Assembly (NCBI GenBank): GCA_004154925.1
Contig: QJNS01000228.1
Span: forward strand, 1 to 64,000
Direction of reading: 5' to 3'
DNA: 64,000 nucleotides
DNA from: Monosporascus cannonballus
Lineage: Eukaryota > Ascomycota > Sordariomycetes > Xylariales
Shown: piece by piece, positions 22,878 through 35,642 of the stretch
Position numbering within the stretch: position 1 is the stretch's first letter
Layout: every line of letters starts with the position of its first letter
The notes under the pieces: model-generated
Seen by the model: the letters and a program-made list of their open reading frames with translations, nothing else
Told to the model about the DNA's origin: nothing
Database searches by the model: none
Made by a program: the position numbers and the translations under genes

Positions 22878-23858
22878 CTAAAAAGTAATCAGGATCGAGA
22901 GAGTTAAACTCAATAATTATACCTTGATATCAGGAACTTATGCCTTGGGCTGTCTCCCTTTCGAACCCTGGTGGCCTTTTGGCAAGACTGCCGTACAGAG
23001 CGCCTAGGGGTTACTTCTGACGCTCGCTGACCTATCAAAATCGACATAGGGCCAGAATGTCCGAACAAGGTTGCCCCTTAACCCCTCTCGAGGGATACAG
23101 ACCTATCAGACGCTTGAACGGTACCAACTCTGAGGCGCATAAGACTTACTCAGGTGTACGAGGCCATATCTTCGACCCTAGTCTCTCGTTATCCAAGGGA
23201 TGGTTCGAGACGTATCGGGCCAGTTGTGAGGTGTAGGATATTATGTCACCTCCTGATGGCCTGATTCGACAGAGAACGAGCTGACAAGGATAAAGGTTAG
23301 ACGTCTCTAACCAAAAAAAAAAAAAAAAAAGCCAGTATCTTCGATGGCGGCTTACGGACTGACCCTGAATCCTAATCCTCGGCCGGTTTAAGTGCCGCCT
23401 ACTGAGTCTTGACCAAACTGGCCAAACGTGTAGAGGCTGCCTAAGCCTTAATACCATTGGATTGCTACTATGAGACCCTGACATCACACACTGAAGCATA
23501 TAACTGAAGAAAAGTGTATTTAGCAGGTTGCATGACCTCTAGATGGTCCTAGATAGAAGGTGAGGGTAGCGAACCCTCCTTTTATACACGTAAATACAGC
23601 TGTAGCTAAGAGGAAAAGGTACCAGGGGTGCATAAAGTAACCTCCTTTCAGTAGGTGATCAAACTGAGCCAAGGCTTAGCTGTTTGATCGACTTCAGCTA
23701 GGTCTGACACGATCTCAGCAGCAGTGCTCTACTGTGGGCCACCGTTTTTATTCCACCAGCCCTCTGCAATGCGTTGACAGACTTATTGGTAAGGCAATAA
23801 ATTGGATACTCGATAGGCCACATTAGTACTACTAGGAAAGCCATTTAGAAGCACGACC
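22878..23858. other. Intergenic, no gene supported
   Basis: GC-balanced spacer. A run of 18 A at 23313-23330 directly follows a small hairpin (GGTTAGA, CGTC loop, TCTAACC), which may mark the tail of a retroposed fragment. The minus-strand frame at 23146-23499 runs through that homopolymer and is not called. Confidence 0.4.
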
Positions 23859-24663
23859 ATGGCTGCTGAAGTCATAGGCCTTGTTCTGGGCGGTATACCA
23901 GTCGCAATTCGGGCTCTTGAGAAATACTCCGAACCTTTCGAGGCTTTCCACAAGTACCGGATTTCGATAGAGACCTTCCGGGCCAACCTAGTCATTCAAA
24001 ACCGGCACCTACAAATAACTCTCTTCAATATTGGACTGGGAAAGAACCCATCGAGTGAAGAGCTGCGTGAATGTTTTAAGACCAAGTTCCCGGATATATC
24101 TCGCGAACTAATGATTATCGTACAACGCATGGACAAGGTTATCGATGTCAATGAAGAGGTATCAAAACTCAAATGTGCACCTCATTTCAAGAGGTATTGT
24201 TCCAGAAATTTGAGCAGAGCTGACTTGTGCCTGTACGATTAGCCGAATGCCCTGGCGGATAATGCCCAATGGAATTGGCGTCGAGTGAAACACAGCTTCA
24301 GCATTAAAAAGCGCAACAAAGTTATTGAGGACCTCAGGCATTGGAATGAAGACCTAAGGAGGGCTCTTGAGAAATCCGAAGTGTGCGCAGAAGACGATAG
24401 TCGCAAGGTTCAAGATCTAAAACGCCGCTTTAATATTCAACATTGCAGCTCGATCCGTCAGTTGTTTAGCTCTCTTCACAGATCACTTGAAGCTGGATTC
24501 TCTTGCCCCTGCTCACCACCCCACCAAGTTGCCGTCGGTCTCGACTGGCAAGCTTACGAGTCTCATATATTTGAAGGCTTCAAAGTGGCCATCTCTTATA
24601 GACCAAATTCACAACCGTTCCGGCTGCCCGATTTATGGCGAAAGCTTCATGCGACTCCGGATA
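23859..24663 (+). pseudogene. DUF7580-type fungal gene, 3' part lost to transposon
   Basis: Exon 1 is 23859-24158 (100 codons, starting MAAEVIGLVLGGIPVAI). An 84-nt intron (24159-24242, GTATCA donor, GCTGAC branch, TTAG acceptor) leads in frame into exon 2, which reads PNALADNAQWNWRRVKHSF and continues to codon 241. The protein resembles the N-terminal half of fungal DUF7580 proteins: a short hydrophobic N-terminus, then helical segments with conserved WNEDLRRAL and SIRQLFSSLH motifs. Their function is not established; some resemble N-terminal domains of fungal NLR-like proteins. The frame is cut at 24664 by a TIR transposon. Past the element, at 26600, I could not recognise the rest of the family's C-terminal half. 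If transcribed, the frame would run into the terminal repeat and stop at 24740. Confidence 0.7.
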
Positions 24664-26597
24664 AGATGACCCCCCCATCCGCGCTCCATCCCATCAACGC
24701 GCCACCCCACAACCGCGTTGCGCGTCGATCCACTTACTGATTTCTTTCCATATAAAAAGCTTCTCAACAACGCTTTAAAAAATTGAAAAAATTATCTTCT
24801 TCTTCAGCAGAATCTGCGCTTTCGAACGATATGCAGCCCTCAGCTCAATTCCGTGCGGCGCAGGCGATTAACGAGGTAACACGTAGAAGGTCCCTGCGTT
24901 CAGCCTCCAAGGGCTACCAGGTTGACAGAAGATATATCTCACGCCGCATCCAAGGTGTACGGACGAAAAAAAAGTTCGATGAAAGTCGTCAGAAGCTATC
25001 ACGAATCCGGGAGGAAACTTTAGCCCGTTGGGTTATCGTACAAGGTCAATTGGGGTATACGCCACCCCATTCGCGATTCCGCTTATACGCACAACGCCTC
25101 CTGATCAACAACGGCAGCCCTAAACGCTTAGGAAAAGGTTAGGTAGCCCAATTTTTGCGTCGCCATCCTGGAATCAGGACTATCAAGGGCAGGTCTATTA
25201 ACTATAAGCGTCTAAATGGCGCTTCCCCGGCCTCCACTAACGTCCTATTCGGACGCTTCTCCCTGCCGGAGGTCAAGGCTATCAAATGAAGGAACCAATT
25301 TAACGCGGACGAGATCGGAGTGATAGAAGGCATGGGCGAAAACTGTCTCGTCCTTAAAGAAGCCTTTAGGAAAAATATCCTCTTGAAGGATGCCTTTAAA
25401 AAGGGGTAAATCACTATAATCGCCTATATCAGTGCTAACGGGCGATCGCTGCCGCCTCTCGTGATCTTCAGCGGCGTTAACATACAATAACAATAGTTCC
25501 CTAATTCGGACGATAAAACATACAAAAGCTGGTACTTTACCACGTCAAAGAACGGCTGGACGAATAACGAAATCGGCTTAAAATGGCTTCGCGAGGTCTT
25601 TATTCCCCATACCAAGCCCGAGGACCCGGACGAATAAAAACTATTAGTAATTAACGGCCATAAAAGCCATACCACCGAGGAATTTATATGGATGTGCCTT
25701 CAAAATAAGATATATATCATTTTCCTACCTGCCCATACTTCCCATATCTTCCAACCTTTTGACGTAAATGTATTCGCCACCTTAAAGCGGAAGTACCGCT
25801 ACTGGTTCCGCGAACGCTATTACGGGCAGGCTTCCGAAGCTACAGACAAAACCGACTTCCTCTGGGCGTTCGCAAAGGCGTAACAGGAGGTCATGATAAC
25901 CTCGGAGTATATCATGAAGGGCTAGGAAACAACAGGTTTGCGTCCTATTAACAAGGCGAAGATATTAAACAACAGGTACGTTAGGGAAGGGGGGGGGATA
26001 GCAAATGCACCCACCCGGAAATTAATTTCTACCCCAGAACGACCTAACTTTCTATCCCAATTGGCTGCTTTAAGTGTCAAAACACCTAAATCATCTAAGG
26101 AATTAGCTCGGATCGAAAAAGCCCTAGTACAGGTTGATCCAGCTTACGGGAATCCTACCGTACGTTTCTTATTCCGCAAGTTCGCCAAAGCCCTTGACGA
26201 TAAAACCGCCAAACTCTTTGCCACCGAGGTTCTTAACAGGCAAATAACTGTAGCCCTTAAAAAAGCGAAACCTAAAAAGCGTGGGAAGGTGCAGCCCGAG
26301 CCCAATAAGGGCTTCGTAAAAATGATCTCGGTCAGGAAGGTAAAGGTAGGGCGGAAGGCCCCTGCGAAAGGACGCTCCACCGTCACTCGGCAAAATCAAC
26401 AGGAAACCGAGCCTTCCGGAAGCGACGAAGATAACAAGGTGGAAGCGGATTGCATCATTATACGGTCTACTTAGTATGGAATCAATTGATAAAGTGGCTG
26501 TTGAGATATTATTATTTGAATAGAGAGGTTGTTGTGGCGATGGCTTCAAAATTGGGTGGAGCGTTGATGGGGTGGAGCGCGGATGGGGGGGTCATCT
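24664..26597 (+). mobile_element. Fot1/pogo-like DNA transposon
   Basis: A 1,934-bp element with about 44-bp terminal inverted repeats (24664-24707 and 26554-26597, two mismatches; both start AGATGACCCCCCC from outside). It is flanked by the TA dinucleotide (24662-24663 and 26598-26599), the target duplication of Tc1/mariner-pogo elements. It interrupts the DUF7580 gene. Both ends are intact, so the element could in principle be moved in trans. Confidence 0.92.
24783..26474 (+). pseudogene. Fot1/pogo-like DDE transposase, inactivated
   Basis: A single frame from 24783 to the stop at 26474 (about 563 codons) with at least eight internal stops, the first at 25140-25142. The N-terminal 120 residues hold the psq/CENP-B-type helix-turn-helix region (RAAQAINEVTRRRSLRSASK and HSRFRLYAQ segments). 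The DDE_1 core follows: the first Asp is in FNADEIG. The second is replaced by Asn in VINGHKSH, where the family has an Asp, and the third Asp is in QPFDVNVF. The C-terminus is Lys/Arg-rich. The stops and the Asp-to-Asn change fit G-to-A mutation, so the protein is dead twice over. It lies within the TIR element and explains its origin. Confidence 0.9.
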
Positions 26598-26599
26598 TA

Positions 26600-27087
26600 G
26601 CTGCTTAACGTGTGCTTCAGGAGTTTCTTCAACGTACCCCCAATCATTTTCTACCCGGATAACAGCAAGTGCATTTTTCATTCCGTTGCGTTTGCGTTGA
26701 ATCCCCGTCATTTAAATGCCAATATATCGTCTACGTCCTTGCTCGAATATTTCACGTGCGGCGCTATTCAGAAAGCCTTGACCCTTCTGTTAGCAGTCAC
26801 GCCGGGATTCGTGGAGTGATGCCTCATCCCATTCCAACACTCTATTGACCAAAATTCACGTTGGATAGTGTCTATGCTGGTTATGAATCAAGAATTAGCA
26901 TTGCCTACTGGGTACTCAGACGTGCTAGAGAAAATATTGCTACTTCCCAGTTTTGCTGCCTTCCCTCCCGTCCTAATGTTGGTCGTGACCCAGCCGAATC
27001 AAAACGGCTCATCAGCATGAATACCAAACGGCTTGAGACAAGCCTCTCAGATACGGGCACGCTCTAATCCTCCTCCAGGAAGAGCGG
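26600..27087. other. Spacer between transposon and protease gene
   Basis: Flanking DNA after the pogo-like element. It should contain the displaced 3' part of the DUF7580 gene, but reading frames here (26610-26819, 26861-27067) show no recognisable continuation. The protease gene ends at 27088 on the opposite strand. Confidence 0.4.
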
Positions 27088-28551
27088 TTAGAGCTCCTCC
27101 TGGTTTCCATTGAAAGCAATCAGATCAGGGCTCCAGAGAGGATCTCCGACCATGTCTTTCGTGGCAAGCTCCTTAATCCGTGCGCTCACTTGAGCCGGAG
27201 TCGTAAGGTTACTCTCCTGCGACATGAGGTATGTGACCAATCCGGCTACATGTGGACACGCCATGCTCGTCCCGCTCATGACTCTGTATGAGGCATCGCT
27301 CTCGTTATACGTGCTGAATATATCCACTCCCGGAGCAAATACGTCAAGGCATTCGCCCCAGTTGGACCACACCGGACGCTCGTCGTCGCGGTCAATTGAT
27401 CCCACCGTAATCACCTCCTTGACTCCTGCAGGGCTGCGCTCGCATGCATTGTGACCATCGTTGCCGGCCGAGACCACCACCGTCATACCCGCTTTCACGG
27501 CGTTTCTGATGGCGTCATCGGCAGCCTCGACGAGACCCGAGCCGAGAGACATGTTGATTACGGACCGGGATATAGCCCCGTTATCAGTGGCATCTTGAAC
27601 CGCTGTGGATAGACAGGATGGTCAGACATCTGAGAGAGTAAAAGGCTTTATGATCTTCATGGGTTCGAACTTACACCACTCAATTCCTTTGATCACACCG
27701 CTCCACGTACTGTCCCTACCTAGGACTTTGACCGCAATAGGAATCGTGTGGTTGTCGACCCCGAGAGCGTTGCCAGCAACAATTCCCGCTACATGCGTGC
27801 CATGGCCACTCTCATCGAAGTCCTACCATTCATGTAAGCTTGCTGTCAGTCTAGCTGTCAATAGACACACCAGATTGTCAATCTCCTCATCAACAAATCT
27901 TGCTCCCCAGCGCGCACGGCCACCAAATTCCTACCTCGGGTCAGCCGTACGGTTCCCACCGGAAACAACGATACCGTACCTGATGGGTCGTACGAATGCC
28001 AGTATCCAAGATGTAGGCATACGTCTGGCGCTGGCGTTGGCGGACATAAAGTGTGTTTCCTGGCCTTCGATGGGACAGGCGACCTAGCCCCCAGGGCATC
28101 TCCAGATCGGCATCATCCCGAGACACCAGGGACTGAGATTTAGCGGCTTGCTTAGACAGAGGAACATGTGCCTTTGGCACAGAGTCTTGGGAGACATATT
28201 CGATCTGCTTCTATTCAGCGTACGCCCTAGTCGTGCTGAGACTTGAATCCGTAAACTTACGAGCTTATTATTCACGATCTCATCGAGCATGTTCTCGTCA
28301 CACTCGATGTGGTAAGCATTGAAAGCGTGGATATTATAAGTTCTCACGACTCCTCGACGACCATCTGGAAGTTTGGCTGAGGCGGCTCGCATGAGGTCAT
28401 AATGTTCCTGGATGCGGTCTGCTAGGATATCGTTCTTCAGGACCACGATATAGTTGTCAGCGATGCTGTCGGGGGCGCCGCGGTTCAACAACGGGGCTTT
28501 GGCAAGTGCCATGGGTGCCAGAGCGAAAAGCAGTAGGTTAATGGCCCTCAT
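27088..28551 (-). CDS. Subtilisin-like serine protease (S8, proteinase K type)
   Basis: Five exons on the minus strand: 28551-28261, 28210-27980, 27930-27871, 27822-27675, 27602-27088. Introns are 50, 49, 48 and 72 nt with GT..AG ends and CTGAC-like branch sites. All junctions keep frame, giving 414 aa. A signal peptide (1-17) is followed by an I9 inhibitor propeptide (YIVVLKNDIL onward), then the mature domain after about residue 125. The triad is visible: Asp in YILDTG (exon 2), His in HGTHVAG (exon 4) and Ser in GTSMACPHVAG (exon 5). SAGNDGH carries the oxyanion-hole Asn. Such enzymes are secreted as zymogens, mature by cutting off the propeptide, and degrade extracellular protein, including plant or insect cuticle protein in pathogens. 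The frame is intact despite transposons on both sides. A CT-rich leader precedes the start. Confidence 0.93.
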
Positions 28552-30467
28552 CTTGGAAAATTTGAAGGAGGACGAATAAAAGAATGAAAGCAGTGAGTGT
28601 CTTGGAAAATGAACGCGTGTAAAGAGCGACTGACTCGAGTTTGTCGGATTTCATGAAATGGATGGGAGCTTGAGAAAGTGGTGGCCTGTAAGTATAAAGT
28701 TTTTAAGAAGGCATCCCGCCACCGGTCACGGATTGCCTTGTTTCCCCCTCAGCATCGTCCTGTTTCGTTTGTGGAATCATCCCTATCATGCTCTGTCGTT
28801 ATCACTATACGGTTGGCTCGTTCATCTGGACTATTTTTCTATGACCAAACAGCTTTTCCGGATCGGTCGGTCCATTCATCGCTGGTCATCTACATCAGCC
28901 GCTAAGACCTTCTGGATGGCATGCGGTATATGGAGACCACGCTTCTATTATAACCTGCTAGCTTTACATCGAAGGCACGCGTATTAGGGAATCGTTTGGG
29001 CCGTACCGCCTCCTCTCCTGCCCGGTATTTTCAAATATTTGGACTTCTTCGCCGGACAGACTTATATAATTGCCACGCCCGAGACACAAAGCACGTCAGC
29101 ATCAGGGCCATGGGGACTGGTGAGAAGGCGCCGCGAGGGATGAAGTATTATATACAATGTTTCACCGGGTTCCACAGCGCCGATTGTAGCTCATGAGTGA
29201 GAATTCCCCACAGGGCTCGTACCTTACGAGACAAATACAACGCACAGTCGCGGAGGCGGCGTGCGGGCGGGTAATAGGGTAAACAAGGGGGTGTATTGCA
29301 CGCTGCTCGTTTGCTAAATTAGGCAATGCAAACTTCCGCATCGGATAAAAGTGCAAAACTGGCTTTACCGGTTTAATTCAAGCATTTCTGCCTATGGTTT
29401 TCAGAGGCCAGCATTAAATAATGCTATATAGGGTTAGATAATAGTAAATAGCGTTAAAATACTAGACGGTGGTACTTAATGCTTAATTCGCATTTTTATT
29501 ACAACTCAAACCAAGGCCGGTTGCAAAGAACGATCGGGCCCATATAAATAAGTTACGTAATTTGGACCTTTTTTAAAGTTAAGATTTAAATAAATCTACA
29601 TAAACCTAATCGCATATAAAAAAATTAAATTTATAATAACTTTAAAATTTAATCAAAATGTAACTAACTAATAAAAAATATATTTGTTAAATTATAATTA
29701 AATAAAATTAAATTATAATAAATTCCCATTATTCAACATATTTTTAATATTACAACCGTAGTGTTTGGCGTTTTGCTAGGATATAGAATCGAATATCTGG
29801 AATTCCGATTTTATTTTAGTATTTTACTAATAGGAAGAATAGGGTTTATTTAACGATGGTATTTTGTATCGAATATGTTTTTCGAAATGCGCTAAGTTTC
29901 GTATTTATATATAGTTTGCTTTTTGAAGTTTGGTTTATTTTAGTTATATTTTAATATATGCGCCAAATCTCGTAATATTACGTATTAATATAATATAATT
30001 TAATTATATATTTCTTTTGTATTTCTTTAATTATTTTGCTTAAGTTTTTGATAATATTAAAAGTTTTCAGCTGTGTGTTCTTTATTCCAAATTATACGAA
30101 CCAATATAATAAAAGGTTAATAACTGTTAAGAAATTAATCAATAAATAATAAACAAAATATAAATACGAACTAAATTTCTAAGGATACCAATAATCCAAA
30201 TATTTTATAATATATAATAAAACAAATCTAGATATTAATTACATACTTATAAAATAGCTTTATAATTTATGTTATTCAGTTACTTATTATAAACCATAAT
30301 ATTTACTTACGTATAAATATTAAAGTATTTAAAATGATATTTTGATTTTGTTATTTTGAATATACTCAAACGGTTATAAATAATCCATACTTTCATATAT
30401 AATTAACATTTAATAAATATTTAAAAACTTTTCTAATTTTAAAACAAAAATCATTAATATTATATAT
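28552..30467. other. Protease promoter, then AT-rich block
   Basis: From 28,552 to about 29,370 the sequence is GC-balanced and should contain the protease promoter; small plus-strand frames (28658-28987) lack domains. At about 29,380 the composition switches to AT-rich, and the remaining 1.1 kb up to element A has no recognisable gene. Confidence 0.45.
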
Positions 30468-30472
30468 ATTGT

Positions 30473-30858
30473 TATGACGGCTATGCGGTTTAACCAAGTA
30501 TTAAACCTTAAGTCGACGGGTTTATATTAGCAGAAGTATCGTGGAAATCTAAACAACAAATAATTTAGTTATATTTTTTAATACCAAGGGCGTAAAAGTA
30601 TATTGCAAACGATTAGTATTGATAAATGTTGCAAATTAAAGTTATTTAAATTATGGAAATAACGAACGTATATATCTTTTTTTTCTTGGCTTAATTACTT
30701 GTAATTAAGCCGTTAATGGTGATTATGATTATTTGGGATTACCTTTAATCACTAATGATCACTGGCTTAGCAGTGATTACCGTTACGTGACCCGGAAGGT
30801 GGCCTGTATGTTCCCTGCCTGACCATTTCTTGAGACCGGAGCTTGTCGGGTCGTAACA
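30473..30858 (-). repeat. Element A 3' LTR
   Basis: A 386-bp LTR, homologous over its full length to 44123-44505. On the minus strand it starts TGTTACGACC. The GC-richer segment at 30781-30858 is shared with the other LTR. Confidence 0.9.
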
Positions 30859-33800
30859 CGATTTTCCCCTTCCCAAAATCTTGTCTTTAAAATTTCTTTT
30901 CTTTTTTTTTTTCGTTTGGTAAATATCCTTTTTTTTATCCTTAATTATGTCGTTTCGTATTTCCAAAATTCGTCGCGTTCCCCGTTTTTTTACCGTTCGT
31001 CGTATTAACCTTATAAAAAGCCTTTAACGAATTTAATTACGAAATTATGTTTTATTCTTATTATTTTTCGAAAAACATAAAATGTAAAATAATAGAAAAT
31101 ATTTTAAAGTATAAGGAATATATTAATCGAGATTAATTTTATAATAATACCGGCGTACCTATTTTTTTTTATAAAATATTTGTCGCAAATATTAACGTTT
31201 AAAACGCGAAAAAATGTTTGCCGAAAAGCAATTATTAAAACTTTAACGGTTTTACCTTAAAGCTTAATATAAATATTAAGAAAAAATAAATAAAGTTTTT
31301 TTTCGTTTTATTTATTTACATAAATAAAAGGCGTTAATTTATTTAAAAAATATTATTATAATATAACGTAAGTTTTAATCGTTAAACGAATTAAAGGAAT
31401 AAAAATATTAAGAATAAAAATAATTAGAAGCTGCTATTACGGTTATTACGTTAACATATGTTACGGCTAATTAACTTAATATCCCGGTTACCGATTGGTC
31501 GGCTGTTAATTAGGACGCGTCCGTCGTTACTGGTAAAAATTCTTTAATAAGCGTTAGGCGCTAATAAGATTTTTGGTAAGTTCCTAAGTATTTTCGGAAT
31601 CTGGGTATTTTTTCCATTTAACCAGGTATTAGGTAAATCCGTTTTGCTTTCGTATATCGAATATCTTTTTTATTTCGTATATTTGTTCGTTTTTTATTTT
31701 TACGTTGTTTTATGCCGTATACATTTTAATTATATCTGCTATTAATTCGAATAAAAATATATAAAAAATTAAATAAAATTTAATTTTTAGCGGAAATTTT
31801 AATTAGTAATTATTTTTTTAAAACTTTTTTTTGGCGATTTTATATAGATCGATATATTTAAAATCGAATTTTTTGTTAAATCGTTTTATTTGAATATTTT
31901 TGGTAACGAAAAAAAAATTATTTTCCCTTTTTCGAAAATTAATTTTTTTAACTTTTTCTGGTTATAATATTTATTTATTTGAATACGTACGAATTCTAAT
32001 TTTGTTTTTATTTCCTGGTATAATTATTATAATTATTTTAACGTAAAAATTATCTTGATATTAATCGGACTGTCGTTATGTATTTTTTTATAAAGTTTTA
32101 GAATAAAACCAAAATTTGCATTTATAGGTATTATTTTGATACTTTCGTAATAATTGGTATTATAAGCTAATTATGCGATTAGCAATTTTTTAACCCAATT
32201 ATTTTGTTCGTAATTGATATAATATCGTAAATAAATTTCTAAAATTTGATTTATTCGTTTTATTTATTTATCCGTTTAAGGTTTAAATACGTTGGAAAAT
32301 TTGTGATTTAGGCCGATTTATGTTATTAGGCCTTGCTAAAATTTTGATGCAAAAGTTAATTCTTTATCTGATATAATTTCTATTAGTAACCCGTATATGT
32401 TAAAAATATGTTTAAAGAAAATATATATTAATTATTCGGCGTTTGTATCCTTATAATATAGTAAAAAAAAGAAAATTTCGTAAATCGGTTGACGATTACG
32501 AAAATACTGTTATAATGTATTTCTGTAACTGGATTTTTTGATATAGGAAATTTGGTAATAAAGTCGAATGTAATTAAATATTATAATTGTTTTGTAATTG
32601 GTAATGGTTGTAATTCTTTGTATGGTTTATATTATCGAATCTTTGCTTTGGCGTAAATATCGTATTGCCGTATGATTTTTTGTATTATTAATTTTATTTT
32701 AAAAAAGGAATATGTACTTTAAAGTTGTTTTAAAGTTTTATAAATCCTTAGATATTTATGTAATTGATATTTGTATATTTTTCGTATTAAATCTTTCCGG
32801 TACTCCTTTGGAATTTGTATTTTGTCCGTTTTTTGGTTTTTTGAAAAATTATTGTTATATTGTTAAATCTTTTGATGCATGTCAAAAGGTACTGCCCAAA
32901 TCGTCGTAATTTGTCGTAGGCGTAAATATTTTTTTATGGTGGTATTAAAAATTATATAGTCAATTTTGACTAATTTTTTTTAAGGTTTAATCGTTTGCTT
33001 AAAATATTTGTTTTGCCGTTTTTTGATTTTTTTCTTGTGGATAATAACGAAGTCGAAGTTTGTTAATTTTTTTGCGTATTTTAATTATTATCCTATAAGT
33101 TTTTTGGTCGTGGTAAATCGGGTAAGATTTTGATAATCCGTATAGATTTTAACCTGGTATAAGTTTTCCTTTAAAAAGTATCTAAATTTTCGAAATGCCA
33201 TAATAATGGCCATAAATGTTTTGTCCGGAATACCGTAATTAAGCTTAGTTCCTTTTAACTTGTACGAAAAAAATGTAATAAGGTGCAATTTGTTTTAATT
33301 ATTTTATTATCCGATTATTACGATTAATACGTAATTCGAAATATCGGTTTTTAGTTTAACGGGGCGGTTTAAATCGTATATAATTAATACTGGTTCGTTA
33401 GTAATTATATCCTTAATTTCTTAAAATGCTTTTTTCGTATTTGGCGTTTATTTAAATTTTTTTTTCGTAAAATTCGTTAAAGGTATAATTATTTTGCTGA
33501 AATTTCGAATAAACTTTTTATAATAATTGGCGAATCCAAGAAATACCTATACTTCTTTGATTATCGTTAACGTTTGCCATTTTGTAATTGCAGCGATTTT
33601 CTTAGGGTTTATCTTGATATGTCTTAGGGTAATAATATGTTCCAAATATTTTATTTTTTGTATATGGAATTGATTTTTTTTTTGAGTTAACAAATAACCT
33701 TGCATTTTGTAAAATTTGAAAAACTTTATGAACGTATCCTATATATACTTTTTCCGTTTTTAAAAAAATAAAAATGTAGTCGAGATAGCAAATAACGAAA

Positions 33801-35637
33801 ATATCGAGGTATTTTCGTAATACGTAATTAATTCTTTGCTAAAAAGTTACTGGTATGTTCGTAAGTCCTATTAATATAACCAAATACTTAAATAATCCGT
33901 ATTTCGTCCTGAAAGCTATTTTCTATTCGTATCCTTTTTTAATTTTAATAAGGTTGTATTTATTTTTAAAATCGAATGTTATAAACTATTTAACTTTGTA
34001 AAATCGGTTTTTTATTTCCGTAATTAGGGGTAATAATGTTCGATTTTTAACAGTAATATCGTTTAATTATCGATAATTAACCATAAGTTGCAATTTTTTA
34101 TTTTTCTTAAATACAAAAAATATAAGGTATCCCATTAGTAATTTTAAAGGTTAAATTTATTCTTTTTGTAACCGATTTTTTAGGTATTTTCTGAAAATAC
34201 GTAACTTATTTTTACTAAAATTATAAATAGGATAAAACTTTGTTAAAGATCTTTCCTTAAGGATTATTTTATAATTTTATTTGTTATATTTTAGTAATTT
34301 CGTATTAAGTTTTTTTTTTGAAAAACTATTTATATTTATAATATTGTAGTAGTATATTGGTTAAATTTTCTAATTCCTTAGGCTGTTATTTTTATTATTC
34401 CAGATCGTTATTTAATTACCTTAATTTCGCTTTAATAATAGTAACGATATATCGTATTTTTCTTTGATATCTGTTTTTTTTCTTATATTTTGTTCCTTTA
34501 GGTAGTAAAGTATTTATCGTATTTTTATGCCTGTATTTATCGTTATTATTAATCGAATATTAAGATCTTAATTTTTTTTCTTTCGTTTATTAATAAGGAA
34601 TAAAGCAAACTTTACCTGGTTAATTTTTTCGTTAATTAAAACTCCATATTAACGTATTTATAATAATCCTAAAATTATATTGTAATTCCCGAATAAAACG
34701 ATATCGAAATTAATTATTTAATATCATCTTTTAATAAAAATTTCGAAGTAATTAATTTCGCATATAATTTTTCCGTTATTGTAAGCGAATTCTTAATTTT
34801 CGTTATTTATTACTGTATAAGATTTTAATTTATATCTCCATGGCAATTTAAACTTATTAATTATATCCGATATAATATAATTTCCGCCTAAAGTTCCGCA
34901 ATTTATTATTACGGTATATTAATACGTTCCGATTCGTATTTCTAAAGTAATAAAATTGTTAACGTTTTTTATCGTCGCGTTTAAAGCTTTTTTTAGGAAT
35001 TCTCTTTGATTTTTTTGAGTTTCGTTATTTTGCGGCTTTTTTACAGGTAACCTTTTTTTTAAATTTATGTTCGAATCTGTCGAGCCTGGCTTGTATTTTT
35101 TCGTTTAGCGCATTAAATTATTGTAGCTGTTGTTATTGCCGGTATATTGTTCCTTTTAGCCGTATTAGCTGTTTTTAGTTTTTTTGTAATTCCTTTTCCC
35201 ATTAAGTAAATTATTTTTTTATATTTGCGATTGCATCCCATTATACGTCGTTTTAATTATTGTTCCAAAGATTTCCTATAAATTGACGTATTTTTTCTTT
35301 GATGGTTTTTTTTGGGGATCCGCAGTAAATGTTAATTAAAAATAGAAATCCGTAATAGCTTTTTGATAATGCTTTTTTACCGTACGTTAGATTAACTCCT
35401 TTTCCGTTTGGTAATTATATTATTTATAATAACAAAAAGGGTTTTTTTGTAAGTATTTTTTTCTTTCGGGCCAGCTTTTCGTTTCGGCCAACTGCTAAAT
35501 ATCTTCTGGGGCTATAGTTCGAAGCTATCGATATTACTGCTTATTATTTTTGTTATTTCCGGTACGATTTAAGAAGTCGAATCCCTTATAGTACATACGA
35601 GTAATTTGTTTGTGGATATACTGTTTTTATTTTTCGT
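30859..35637 (-). pseudogene. Element A pol remnant (RT, RNase H, integrase)
   Basis: Decayed Ty3/gypsy pol, read on the minus strand from high to low coordinates. The reverse-transcriptase core is near 33768-33795, where the usual YLDD reads YLDY after CYL. The RNase H domain is an open piece at 33088-33288 with LNYGIPDKTF, VKIYTD and NLTRFTTTKK, the standard gypsy RNase H motifs. Integrase follows near 32150-32330, with recognisable FKP-TDK and NQILE-type segments and a downstream GPY-like stretch. Many stops at former Trp, Gln or Arg codons make it non-functional. The frames belong to one polyprotein with the gag part at 42885-44122, now separated by element B. Confidence 0.85.
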
Positions 35638-35642
35638 AGTCG

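Noticed and set aside
22950..22985. TTCGAACCC resembling a tRNA B box on the minus strand
   Set aside because: No A box or cloverleaf can be drawn upstream on that strand.
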